Shown piece after piece: positions 45,354 through 52,720 of a stretch of 64,000 bases of DNA (position 1 is its first letter; the number at the start of each line of letters is the position of its first letter). This DNA comes from Wandonia sp964447015. GTDB taxonomy: Bacteria; Bacteroidota; Bacteroidia; Flavobacteriales_D; Crocinitomicaceae. The stretch lies in NCBI GenBank assembly GCA_964447015.1, contig CAYUQU010000007.1:1-64000 (forward strand). Reading direction: 5' to 3'. The notes below the pieces were generated by a model. The model was not told the origin of the DNA. It made no database searches and saw nothing but the letters and a program-made list of their open reading frames with translations. The translations under genes and the position numbers were made by a program.

Positions 45354-45569
45354 ATGAGAAAATTAATTCTATTTACAAGTGTTTTGTTTGTATTGCTTTT
45401 AACCGCATGCTCAAAAAAGTATACTTGCGCCTGTACAGATGGTACACCTCATAATATTGTATATACTATGGAAATCGAAGCAGAGAATAAATCGGAAGCA
45501 AAAGAGGAATGTAATTCAAGAGGAATTGAATGTGGTTTGTACTCTAAACATACTGGTAAGTGGCTGTAA
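45354..45569 (+). CDS. small Cys-rich lipoprotein, paralogue of the gene at 6197
   Basis: Predicted lipoprotein of 71 residues with lipobox LTAC. After the lipidated Cys the pattern is KKYTCACTDG, then MEIEAENKSEAKEEC and a last Cys in IECG. These four cysteines and the IEA...S.AK.EC block match the 70-residue protein at 6197, so a small disulfide-bonded domain is likely. It is a single gene between two minus-strand genes. Function unknown. Confidence 0.8.
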   Translation: MRKLILFTSVLFVLLLTACSKKYTCACTDGTPHNIVYTMEIEAENKSEAKEECNSRGIECGLYSKHTGKWL

Positions 45570-45598
45570 AGCTACCAAATAAAGCCTAATTATGTCAT

Positions 45599-47086
45599 TT
45601 AACTAAAAGATTGGATTCGAATAAAGTCGATGATGTCGCTTGCAATTACACCTTTTTCACCAAAATGTTTCGTTGCAGTATCTCCAGCTAGACCATGGAA
45701 GTAGACCGCGATTAGTGCGCTGTCTTCTATGGAATACTCTTGAGAAAGAAGACCCAGTATAATTCCGGTTAACACGTCACCTGATCCACCAGTTGCCATT
45801 CCTGGGTTTCCTGTGATATTAAAATATAATCTACCATCAGGAAAACAAACAACAGTGATAGCATCTTTCAATATCGTTATCACGGCATACTTTGAACTAA
45901 ACTCCTTGAGCAATCTCAGCCTTTCGATTGAATTTTTTGAAGGACCAGCCATACGCTCAAATTCTTTGGGGTGAGGAGTTAGAATTGAGTTTGGTGGAAG
46001 ATGTACGAGAAGCTCAGGGTGAGAAGCAATTGTGTTTAACGCATCGGCATCCAAAACTAAGGGAACATTAATTTTCTTAAAAAGCGAAGACAACAAATTG
46101 AAAGTATGTTCGCCTTGCCCTAACCCAGGCCCAATTCCTATTGCGTTGTAGTCTGTCAATAGAGGAAGTGTAGTTATTTTATCCAAATTTTCATCTAAAG
46201 TGCACATTGCTTCAGGGACAGATATTTGGATAATGTCATTTCCGCTTTTCGGAACATGAACAGTTATTTTTCCTATTCCACTTCGAAGGGCTCCCTTTGC
46301 TGATAAAATAGCAGCGCCCATTTTCCCAAGACTTCCCGCAATCAATAACCCATGACCATAAGTCCCTTTATGTGAAAAGCGCAGACGAGGCTTAATTTTG
46401 CAATGGAAAAGATGTTCTGAAATATAATAATTCTTACAGGGTAAACTTTTTATAAACTCTTGATTTAACCCAATCGAAATCACTTTCCACTCATGTATAA
46501 ATGAAGCAGATTCAGGGAGAAAGAAGGCAAGCTTTGGGCGTTCAAAAGTAGCTGTAAAATGTGCTCTCACAACAGCACCTTTCTCGAAGGGAACGTCATC
46601 GCAAGGTAGTCCTGAAGGAATGTCGATGGACAACGTACGTGCCATTGAGTTATTCATAACATTAATAACATCAGCAGCAAGTCCTTCAATAGGTCGAGAC
46701 AAACCAGTGCCAAAAATTGCGTCAATTATCACATGATCGGAGTGAATGGCAGGAATCTCTTTAGCATCAGTAATTTCTTTCACATCACTCAATTTTGCCA
46801 AATTCATTCGACAATCTGCGGATAAATCTTTGGAGTAGCGAATTAAATAAATGTGTGTAGCACAGCCTTTTTCGCGCAACAACCTTGCAACAGCTAATCC
46901 ATCTCCACCATTATTTCCCGTTCCACAAAAAACATGTATGGTTTGTTTGCCATGAATATATGGAATAATCGACTTGACAAATTCTACTGAAGCTCTCTCC
47001 ATAAGGTCAATAGACGAGATGGGCTCATTTAAAATTGTATATCCGTCTGCTTTTCTTTGCTGATCTGATGTGAGGACTTCATTCAT
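45599..47086 (-). CDS. nnr: bifunctional NAD(P)H-hydrate epimerase / dehydratase
   Basis: Repair enzyme for damaged NADH and NADPH, 495 residues. The N-terminal YjeF domain (about 1-210) is the epimerase, with HVFCGTGNNGGDGLAVARLL and IDAIFGTGLSRPI. The C-terminal ribokinase-like domain (about 225-490) is the ADP-dependent dehydratase, with AIGIGPGLGQ, LDADALNTIA, LTPHPKEFERM and GNPGMATGGSGDVLTGIILG. Both catalytic centres look complete. It is divergent from queG, with overlapping upstream regions. Confidence 0.95.
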   Translation of the reverse strand: MNEVLTSDQQRKADGYTILNEPISSIDLMERASVEFVKSIIPYIHGKQTIHVFCGTGNNGGDGLAVARLLREKGCATHIYLIRYSKDLSADCRMNLAKLSDVKEITDAKEIPAIHSDHVIIDAIFGTGLSRPIEGLAADVINVMNNSMARTLSIDIPSGLPCDDVPFEKGAVVRAHFTATFERPKLAFFLPESASFIHEWKVISIGLNQEFIKSLPCKNYYISEHLFHCKIKPRLRFSHKGTYGHGLLIAGSLGKMGAAILSAKGALRSGIGKITVHVPKSGNDIIQISVPEAMCTLDENLDKITTLPLLTDYNAIGIGPGLGQGEHTFNLLSSLFKKINVPLVLDADALNTIASHPELLVHLPPNSILTPHPKEFERMAGPSKNSIERLRLLKEFSSKYAVITILKDAITVVCFPDGRLYFNITGNPGMATGGSGDVLTGIILGLLSQEYSIEDSALIAVYFHGLAGDTATKHFGEKGVIASDIIDFIRIQSFS

Positions 47087-47150
47087 ATTAACACACTAAT
47101 TTGAAAGCAAAAGGTACAAATTTTTCGTCAATTTTCAATGGGATTAAGAT

Positions 47151-47158
47151 TATCTTTG
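47151..47158 (+). promoter_or_regulatory. -7 box TATCTTTG almost touching the queG start
   Basis: TATCTTTG matches TAnnTTTG exactly and ends 5 bases before ATG 47164. With the usual 6-8 bases to the start of transcription, the message would begin at or beside the ATG, or translation would use ATG 47170. Confidence 0.45.
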
Positions 47159-47163
47159 TAAAG

Positions 47164-48090
47164 ATGTCAATGAAATCAAAGAATACACAATGGGTTAAAC
47201 AAAAAGCACATGAGCTTGGTTTTTTCTATTGTGGAATTTCAAATGCTACATTTTTGGAACAGGAGGCGCCGCGACTAGAGCGCTGGCTCAAATCCAATAT
47301 GCACGGTACGATGAATTACATGGAAAATTATTTTGACAAACGACTTGACCCACGCTTATTGGTTGAAGGAGCAAAAACAGTCGTATCGTTGGCGTTGAAT
47401 TATTTTCCTGAGAAAGACCTATCTTGTTCCAATTCTCCAAAAATTTCAAAATATGCATATGGTGAGGATTATCATTTTGTGATTAAAGACAAACTCACCC
47501 TTTTCATGGAAGCGATTCAGGATGAAATTGGAGAAGTCAACGGAAGAATGTTTGTCGATTCAGCTCCCGTTCTTGACAAGGCGTGGGCTGTTAAAAGTGG
47601 TATGGGATGGATGGGGAAACACACCAATGTAATTAGCAAAGAAAGTGGTTCGTTTTTCTTTATTGCTGAATTGATTTTAGACCTTGACCTGGATGTAGAC
47701 GGACCAATCAAAGATTATTGTGGTACATGTACAAAATGTATAGAAGCTTGCCCTACAGACGCCATTGTAGCTCCCTATGTGGTGGATGGTTCAAAGTGTA
47801 TTTCCTATTTAACAATCGAGCTGAAAGAAGAGATTATTCCTAAGGAATTTAAAGGGAAAATGGACGACTGGGCATTTGGCTGCGACATTTGTCAGGATGT
47901 ATGTCCTTGGAATCGTTTTTCAAAACCGACTCAAGAGATGCGGTTTTCACCTTCAGAAAATTTGAAGAATATGGGGGCTAAAGAATGGAAAGAATTAACT
48001 CAAGATGTTTTTTCAGAACTTTTCAAGCGCAGTGCAGTTAAGCGAACAAAGTTTAAAGGGTTTAAGCGAAATCTAGATTTTTTGCAATAA
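47164..48090 (+). CDS. queG: epoxyqueuosine reductase
   Basis: Last step of queuosine tRNA modification: cobalamin- and Fe-S-dependent reduction of epoxyqueuosine; 308 residues. The frame is open from 47101, but MSMKSKNTQWVKQKAHELGF is the natural start. Two [4Fe-4S] motifs are seen: CGTCTKCIEACPTDAI and CDICQDVCPWNRF. The cobalamin-binding half contains FVDSAPVLDKAWAVKSGMGWMGKHTNVI with the catalytic Asp region. It is divergent from the NAD(P)HX repair gene. No other queuosine gene is in the window. Confidence 0.96.
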   Translation: MSMKSKNTQWVKQKAHELGFFYCGISNATFLEQEAPRLERWLKSNMHGTMNYMENYFDKRLDPRLLVEGAKTVVSLALNYFPEKDLSCSNSPKISKYAYGEDYHFVIKDKLTLFMEAIQDEIGEVNGRMFVDSAPVLDKAWAVKSGMGWMGKHTNVISKESGSFFFIAELILDLDLDVDGPIKDYCGTCTKCIEACPTDAIVAPYVVDGSKCISYLTIELKEEIIPKEFKGKMDDWAFGCDICQDVCPWNRFSKPTQEMRFSPSENLKNMGAKEWKELTQDVFSELFKRSAVKRTKFKGFKRNLDFLQ

Positions 48091-48117
48091 AAAAACCGCC
48101 TCCCGAAGGAAGCGGTT
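48085..48117 (-). terminator. terminator with UUCG tetraloop
   Basis: On the minus strand AACCGCTTCC-TTCG-GGAGGCGGTT is followed by a run of eight T. One G-T pair apart, the 10-bp stem is perfect and is capped by the very stable UUCG loop. It ends the minus-strand gene at 48134. Confidence 0.92.
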
Positions 48118-48133
48118 AGCGCGTTTAAGTTAT

Positions 48134-48328
48134 TTAGGCTAATGCTACGTTAAAAGTTTTCTGGATAATCCCATGGTATTTACTTCCAAATTCAGCTAGA
48201 CACCATTCTCTTAATTGTGTCAGCTCAGTTGGGCTTTTTATCCATTTTATCGCTTTTTTAAGTTCCTTTTGGAACAGGTAGCGATCAAAACTAACCTTTG
48301 TTAAAATCTCCTTGCACAGTTCTAACAT
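48134..48328 (-). CDS. small conserved protein of unknown function
   Basis: Sixty-four residues, cytoplasmic and highly charged: MLELCKEILTKVSFDRYLFQ, then KKAIKWIKSPTELTQLREWCLAEFGSKYHGIIQ. I recognise this compact helical pattern (start LCK.ILTKVSFD, then KAIKW and WCLA.F) as a small protein found widely in Flavobacteriales, without a known role. It has two Cys and no signal peptide. The upstream gene ends 112 bases away, and a strong UUCG terminator follows, both in favour of a real gene. Confidence 0.8.
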   Translation of the reverse strand: MLELCKEILTKVSFDRYLFQKELKKAIKWIKSPTELTQLREWCLAEFGSKYHGIIQKTFNVALA

Positions 48329-48440
48329 CTTACTTTAGTTTTTGAGTTCTGTTAAAGATAACAATAAAATTTGACAAATATTGTCCCAAAACTTAAAAAC
48401 CTATAAAATTTAACATGATTAACAAAATTTAAAAATTTAT

Positions 48441-49502
48441 TTAATCTATTGATAATGTGCGGTATAGCGATTTGTGTTCACGAATATAGTTTATAAGAGG
48501 CTCACTAGGCCCATGCACCATCCCGTAAAGTGTAACAAGTTTATTTGTATTTGGATTCACAAATGAATAACTGATAAAAGGTCCCCCCATGAAAACATCA
48601 TCACGACCATTCATTCGGTATTGACCTTTAATTTCTACAGTGTACAAATTGTTAAATTCAAATACGCGGGCAATAGGGTAAACTAAGCTATCGTATTCTG
48701 TCGCCATATATGCACCCTCTTTTTGATGAGGAGCGTAAACTTTTAAAGTGCTATCTTGAAATGCAAGTAAAGACTCCTTTGTCAACTGAGACGTATCAGT
48801 ATAATCTTGTTGCCAGATAAGGAGTGAAGAGATAATAAAGTTTGCTCGTTGCGTTTCATAATTTGCTCCACCATCCAATTTCATTTCTCTAGAACGATCT
48901 GGAATCTCAATTCGCATAAACCCGTCTTTATCAGAAATAACTTCACAACCTGTTGGAAATGAAAGTCTAAATCCGTACTTGTCAAAGATTCGATTTCCTA
49001 AGGGCTTCATTTTAGCCGAACGATAAGACTCGACATTTCGAGTAATTTCGCGTTCTTCAAACTCTGCAGTGATTTTTGCCGCATCATATTTTACAACGGC
49101 CATTAAGTCTTCAAGATCTTTATAGGTAATTTCAACTACAACCTGTCCTTTCACCCATTTATCCTTCAGAATATTAATTTTTGCGGGAGAGAACTGTGCG
49201 TTATTTTGTTGTTGAACAATGATAATATTTCGCACTTTCTTGTGCAAATGATTGAAACCCCCAGCATTTTTGTGATAAAAATGGAAAGCATACTCCATTG
49301 GGTAATACGGTTCTTCTTCTTTTGCTAATGCGTAGATTAGTGAATCAATTTCAGGGCTGTCCCACAATTTGTCTGTACAAACCATTAGAATTTCACCAGG
49401 TTTTCCAGTTGCTAGATCACCTCCTTTTTTTCCTCTTGTAAAATCATCACACGAAGTGGTAAAGGCCAAAAGCCCTATCAGTAAAAAAATAATTGCTCTC
49501 AT
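48441..49502 (-). CDS. DUF4837 family lipoprotein
   Basis: Predicted lipoprotein of 353 residues. The signal peptide leads to lipobox TTSC. Early after it comes the DUF4837 pattern ATGKPGEILMVCTDKLWDSPEIDSLIYALAKEE, then FNHLHKKVRNIIIVQ and the C-terminal RMNGRDDVFMGGPFISYSFVNPNTNKLVTLYGMVHGP. Function unknown. It is the last gene of the operon tatA-gatA-lytic transglycosylase-DUF4837, starting 5 bases after the preceding stop. Confidence 0.9.
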   Translation of the reverse strand: MRAIIFLLIGLLAFTTSCDDFTRGKKGGDLATGKPGEILMVCTDKLWDSPEIDSLIYALAKEEEPYYPMEYAFHFYHKNAGGFNHLHKKVRNIIIVQQQNNAQFSPAKINILKDKWVKGQVVVEITYKDLEDLMAVVKYDAAKITAEFEEREITRNVESYRSAKMKPLGNRIFDKYGFRLSFPTGCEVISDKDGFMRIEIPDRSREMKLDGGANYETQRANFIISSLLIWQQDYTDTSQLTKESLLAFQDSTLKVYAPHQKEGAYMATEYDSLVYPIARVFEFNNLYTVEIKGQYRMNGRDDVFMGGPFISYSFVNPNTNKLVTLYGMVHGPSEPLINYIREHKSLYRTLSID

Positions 49503-49507
49503 ATCGT

Positions 49508-50995
49508 TTATTGTACTCGAATTTTTTGTCCAATTTTCAAATCCGAAGATTTTGCACTAGGATTTAACCGTTGAATTGCATCAACAGTCGTGCCATGTTT
49601 TTGGGCAATTTTCCAAAAAGTGTCACCTGATTCAACAACATGGTGCTTTGTTCCTGTTGAGGAGTTTGTTGAGGTTTGTGTTTCGCTTTTTGTTTGAGTA
49701 GAGCTGGATGGAGCGGAACCTCCTTGGATTTTTAGTGTTTGCCCAATTTGTATTTTCGTTGATCGTAAACCATTCCATCTCATAATGTTGTTCACAGATG
49801 TGCCGTATTTTTGTGCAATAGCACCAAGTGTTTCTCCACTTCTTACTTTATGGTATTTTGTGTTGACTGAAGAAGATTGAACCGAAGAACTTGTGTTTGA
49901 CGTAGCAACGTCCATTTGCGGTGTATGGAACATTACGCTGTCTGCAAAATATAAGCTGTCTTCTAAATCAATAAATAACGGAACTTTGTCCAATGGTATC
50001 GTGATGCATTGCTTGGGCTCAGTTTCAGGAATAAAATCGCGCTTGTATATTGGGTTTAGAAAATGGATCTCTTCTAAAGGCCATGAAAGATGCGATTCAA
50101 GTGTACGCATTTGAATTCCTTTTTTCAGACAAACGGTATCAACCTCACTTGGTAATGCTGGAGCTGGAGCAGGAACAATGTTGTGCAAGGTGTGATTGGA
50201 CATCATGTAGGCCACAGTAATGAAGTTGGGTACATAACCCTGAGTCTCTCTCGGTAAAAATGGTCTAATTTCCCAATAGGTCATCTTTCCTCCCGAGCGT
50301 CGAATGGCTTTATTCACATTTCCTGGACCTGCATTGTATGCGGCTAAGGCCATGTTCCAATCGTCGTACATTTCGTGAAGGCGTTTTAAATAGCGACAGG
50401 CTGCATCAGTAGATTTTACAGGATCCATGCGCTCATCGATGTAAGAATTTTCAGTTAAACCGTACATTTTACCTGTAGCGTACATGAATTGCCAAAGCCC
50501 CATAGCTCCTGCACGTGAACGTACTTGAGGGCGTAAACCACTCTCAATTACAGCAAGGTATTTTAACTCCAGCGGCATATTGTAACTGTCAAGTGTCGAT
50601 TCAAAAAGATCAAAATATAGCTTGGAGCGACCTAGGGTAATTTTTATAAAACTTCTTCGCTTCTCATTAAAGAAATGAATGTTTTGAAGAACTGAAGGAT
50701 GGCAATCGAAAGGGTATGGAGACTGTTTCTTAAGTTCATTCAGACGTTCACAATAAACTGAATCCGAAAAAACAGGAACGTGACCGGTTTCATAACCCAA
50801 GGCTTTTACGATTGAATCATAATCTTCATCTTGATCCCATTCTTCTCGATACAAACGGAGGCTTTCTTCCATTGTTTCCATAAAGCGTTGAAACACCAAA
50901 GTGTCTTCATTTTCAATGGAAGGGCCGGCTTTATTTTCTTGTGAGATGGCTGCGTTGAGCAGAAAAAGTGACGATATGATGGTAATCCATTTCAA
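49508..50995 (-). CDS. membrane-bound lytic murein transglycosylase with LysM repeats (MltD-like)
   Basis: Peptidoglycan-cleaving enzyme of 495 residues, exported (signal ends AIS before Gln). The GH23 lytic domain (about 130-290) carries the catalytic Glu in YLAVIESGLRPQVRSRAGAMGLWQFMYATGK and AALAAYNAGPGNVNKAIR. Two LysM domains close the protein: KYHKVRSGETLGAIAQKYGTS and KHHVVESGDTFWKIAQKHGTT, separated by a Ser/Thr-rich linker. It starts 1 base after the gatA stop. Family function is clear. Confidence 0.95.
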   Translation of the reverse strand: MKWITIISSLFLLNAAISQENKAGPSIENEDTLVFQRFMETMEESLRLYREEWDQDEDYDSIVKALGYETGHVPVFSDSVYCERLNELKKQSPYPFDCHPSVLQNIHFFNEKRRSFIKITLGRSKLYFDLFESTLDSYNMPLELKYLAVIESGLRPQVRSRAGAMGLWQFMYATGKMYGLTENSYIDERMDPVKSTDAACRYLKRLHEMYDDWNMALAAYNAGPGNVNKAIRRSGGKMTYWEIRPFLPRETQGYVPNFITVAYMMSNHTLHNIVPAPAPALPSEVDTVCLKKGIQMRTLESHLSWPLEEIHFLNPIYKRDFIPETEPKQCITIPLDKVPLFIDLEDSLYFADSVMFHTPQMDVATSNTSSSVQSSSVNTKYHKVRSGETLGAIAQKYGTSVNNIMRWNGLRSTKIQIGQTLKIQGGSAPSSSTQTKSETQTSTNSSTGTKHHVVESGDTFWKIAQKHGTTVDAIQRLNPSAKSSDLKIGQKIRVQ

Positions 50996-50996
50996 A

Positions 50997-52409
50997 TTAA
51001 GAAAGGTTCATCAGATAGTTACTGAAATTAAAAAGTTCTTTTTCTTCAAAATGATTTGCCATAACCTGAATTCCAAAAGGCATTCCGTCTGTTTTCTTAC
51101 CCAAAGGCAACGATACAGCAGGATTTCCTGTGTGATTGGCATGAACAGTAAAAATGTCTTGCAAGTACATTTGGATAGGATCCTTCACTGCGTTCAATTC
51201 AAATGCTGCATCTGGAGTTGTTGGCGTAAGTACAAAATCGAAGTTTGAAAGAATCTCATTCGTTTTATCTTGCAACACACGTCTTACCTTTTGTGCTTTT
51301 GTATAATACGCATCATAGAATCCTTGAGAAAGCACGAAAGTTCCCGCCATAATTCGGCGTTTTACTTCAGGACCAAATCCTTCAGTTCGTGATTTTGTAT
51401 AGGTTTGCTCCACACCTTGTGCATTTTCACTTCGGTGACCGTAATGAACACCATCAAAACGCGAAAGGTTTGATGAAGCTTCTGCTGTGGTGAGTACATA
51501 ATAAGTTGGAACCATTTGTTCCATATAAGGAAAACTAACTTCTTCGACCTTGTGACCAGCCGACGTAAGTTGATTTACCAATTTATCAAAAGCTGCTTTT
51601 ACCTCAGGATTTACTCCAGGGTGACTTACTGCTTCTTTAATTAATGCAATTCGTTTTGGTTCGTTAACAGGTTCGATTTCTGAATACAAACTAACTTCTT
51701 TAGAAGAAGCTGTCGTATCAAATTCGTCTTTCCCTGCCATAATCTCCATCACAAGCGCCGCATCTTCTACCGTATTTGTGAACGGACCGATTTGGTCAAA
51801 TGAAGAAGCATAGGCAATTAATCCGTGGCGGCTCACACGACCATAAGTTGGTTTAAATCCAACAGTTCCTGTAAATGAAGCAGGCTGACGAATGGATCCA
51901 CCTGTATCGCTACCCAAAGCAACGGTACACATTCCAGCCGCAACAGCCACTGCAGAACCTCCTGAAGAACCTCCAGGAACGCAATTTTTGTTGACAGGGT
52001 TTTTTACAGAACCAAAAGCGGAGTTTTCATTGGAACTCCCCATTGCAAATTCATCACAATTAAGGCGACCGATGATAATGGCATCCTGAGCCAATAGACG
52101 TTCGACCACCGTTGCACTGAACAGCGATTCGAAACCAGAAAGAATTTTAGAAGAAGCTGAAACTTTATGTCCTTTGTAGCAGATATTGTCTTTTAATCCA
52201 ATAACCATTCCCGCCAAACGACCCTGCGAGCCCGCTTTGATTTTTTCGTCTACTCTTTTTGCACGTTCTAGAGCAGTATCTGCAAAAACTTCAAGAAAAG
52301 CATTCAAATCTTGTTGACGCTCAATTTCGCTCAGGTAATGATTAACGATATTCAATACCGTTTTACCCGAAGCAAGGGCTTGTTTTACTTCAGCAAAATT
52401 CTTGTACAT
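50997..52409 (-). CDS. gatA: Asp/Glu-tRNA amidotransferase subunit A
   Basis: Amidase subunit of GatCAB, which turns Glu-tRNA(Gln) or Asp-tRNA(Asn) into the amidated form; 470 residues. The amidase signature holds the Ser-cisSer-Lys triad: GLKDNICYKG with the Lys, then VPGGSSGGSAVAVAAGM and ALGSDTGGSIRQPASFTG with the two serines. gatB and gatC are not in this window. It follows tatA by 8 bases and precedes the transglycosylase by 1 base. A tRNA-Gln gene lies elsewhere in the window. Confidence 0.96.
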   Translation of the reverse strand: MYKNFAEVKQALASGKTVLNIVNHYLSEIERQQDLNAFLEVFADTALERAKRVDEKIKAGSQGRLAGMVIGLKDNICYKGHKVSASSKILSGFESLFSATVVERLLAQDAIIIGRLNCDEFAMGSSNENSAFGSVKNPVNKNCVPGGSSGGSAVAVAAGMCTVALGSDTGGSIRQPASFTGTVGFKPTYGRVSRHGLIAYASSFDQIGPFTNTVEDAALVMEIMAGKDEFDTTASSKEVSLYSEIEPVNEPKRIALIKEAVSHPGVNPEVKAAFDKLVNQLTSAGHKVEEVSFPYMEQMVPTYYVLTTAEASSNLSRFDGVHYGHRSENAQGVEQTYTKSRTEGFGPEVKRRIMAGTFVLSQGFYDAYYTKAQKVRRVLQDKTNEILSNFDFVLTPTTPDAAFELNAVKDPIQMYLQDIFTVHANHTGNPAVSLPLGKKTDGMPFGIQVMANHFEEKELFNFSNYLMNLS

Positions 52410-52417
52410 GAAATCGA

Positions 52418-52609
52418 TTATTTTTTCTCGGTTTCTTTTTCCTCTTCAGAACCTTCTTTTTTCTCGGCTCCACTCGAGGCATCTTTAAATTCCTTGACAC
52501 CTTTTCCAAGGCCTTTCATCAATTCTGGAATTTTTTTTCCACCAAACATCAATAGCACAACTGCTACGATTAATATTACTTGCCAGGGTCCAAATACACC
52601 TAAAATCAT
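52418..52609 (-). CDS. tatA: twin-arginine translocase subunit TatA/TatE
   Basis: Small membrane protein of 63 residues. The start at 52609 (MILGVFGPWQVILI) is chosen because it directly precedes the single membrane helix; 12 codons upstream in frame lack the pattern. The helix is followed by the hinge FGGKKIPELMKGLGKGVKEFKDA amphipathic segment and a charged Glu/Lys-rich tail, the standard TatA design. It heads the operon with gatA, the transglycosylase and the DUF4837 gene. Confidence 0.93.
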   Translation of the reverse strand: MILGVFGPWQVILIVAVVLLMFGGKKIPELMKGLGKGVKEFKDASSGAEKKEGSEEEKETEKK

Positions 52610-52720
52610 TGTATCAAATTTGATATATAAAACAAAGTTACTCAAAAATGAAGAACAAGTGATAAAAGTGAATAGAAAATCAAATGTCGCTGTTGTTTTT
52701 CAAATAGGTTGGTGAGTGAT

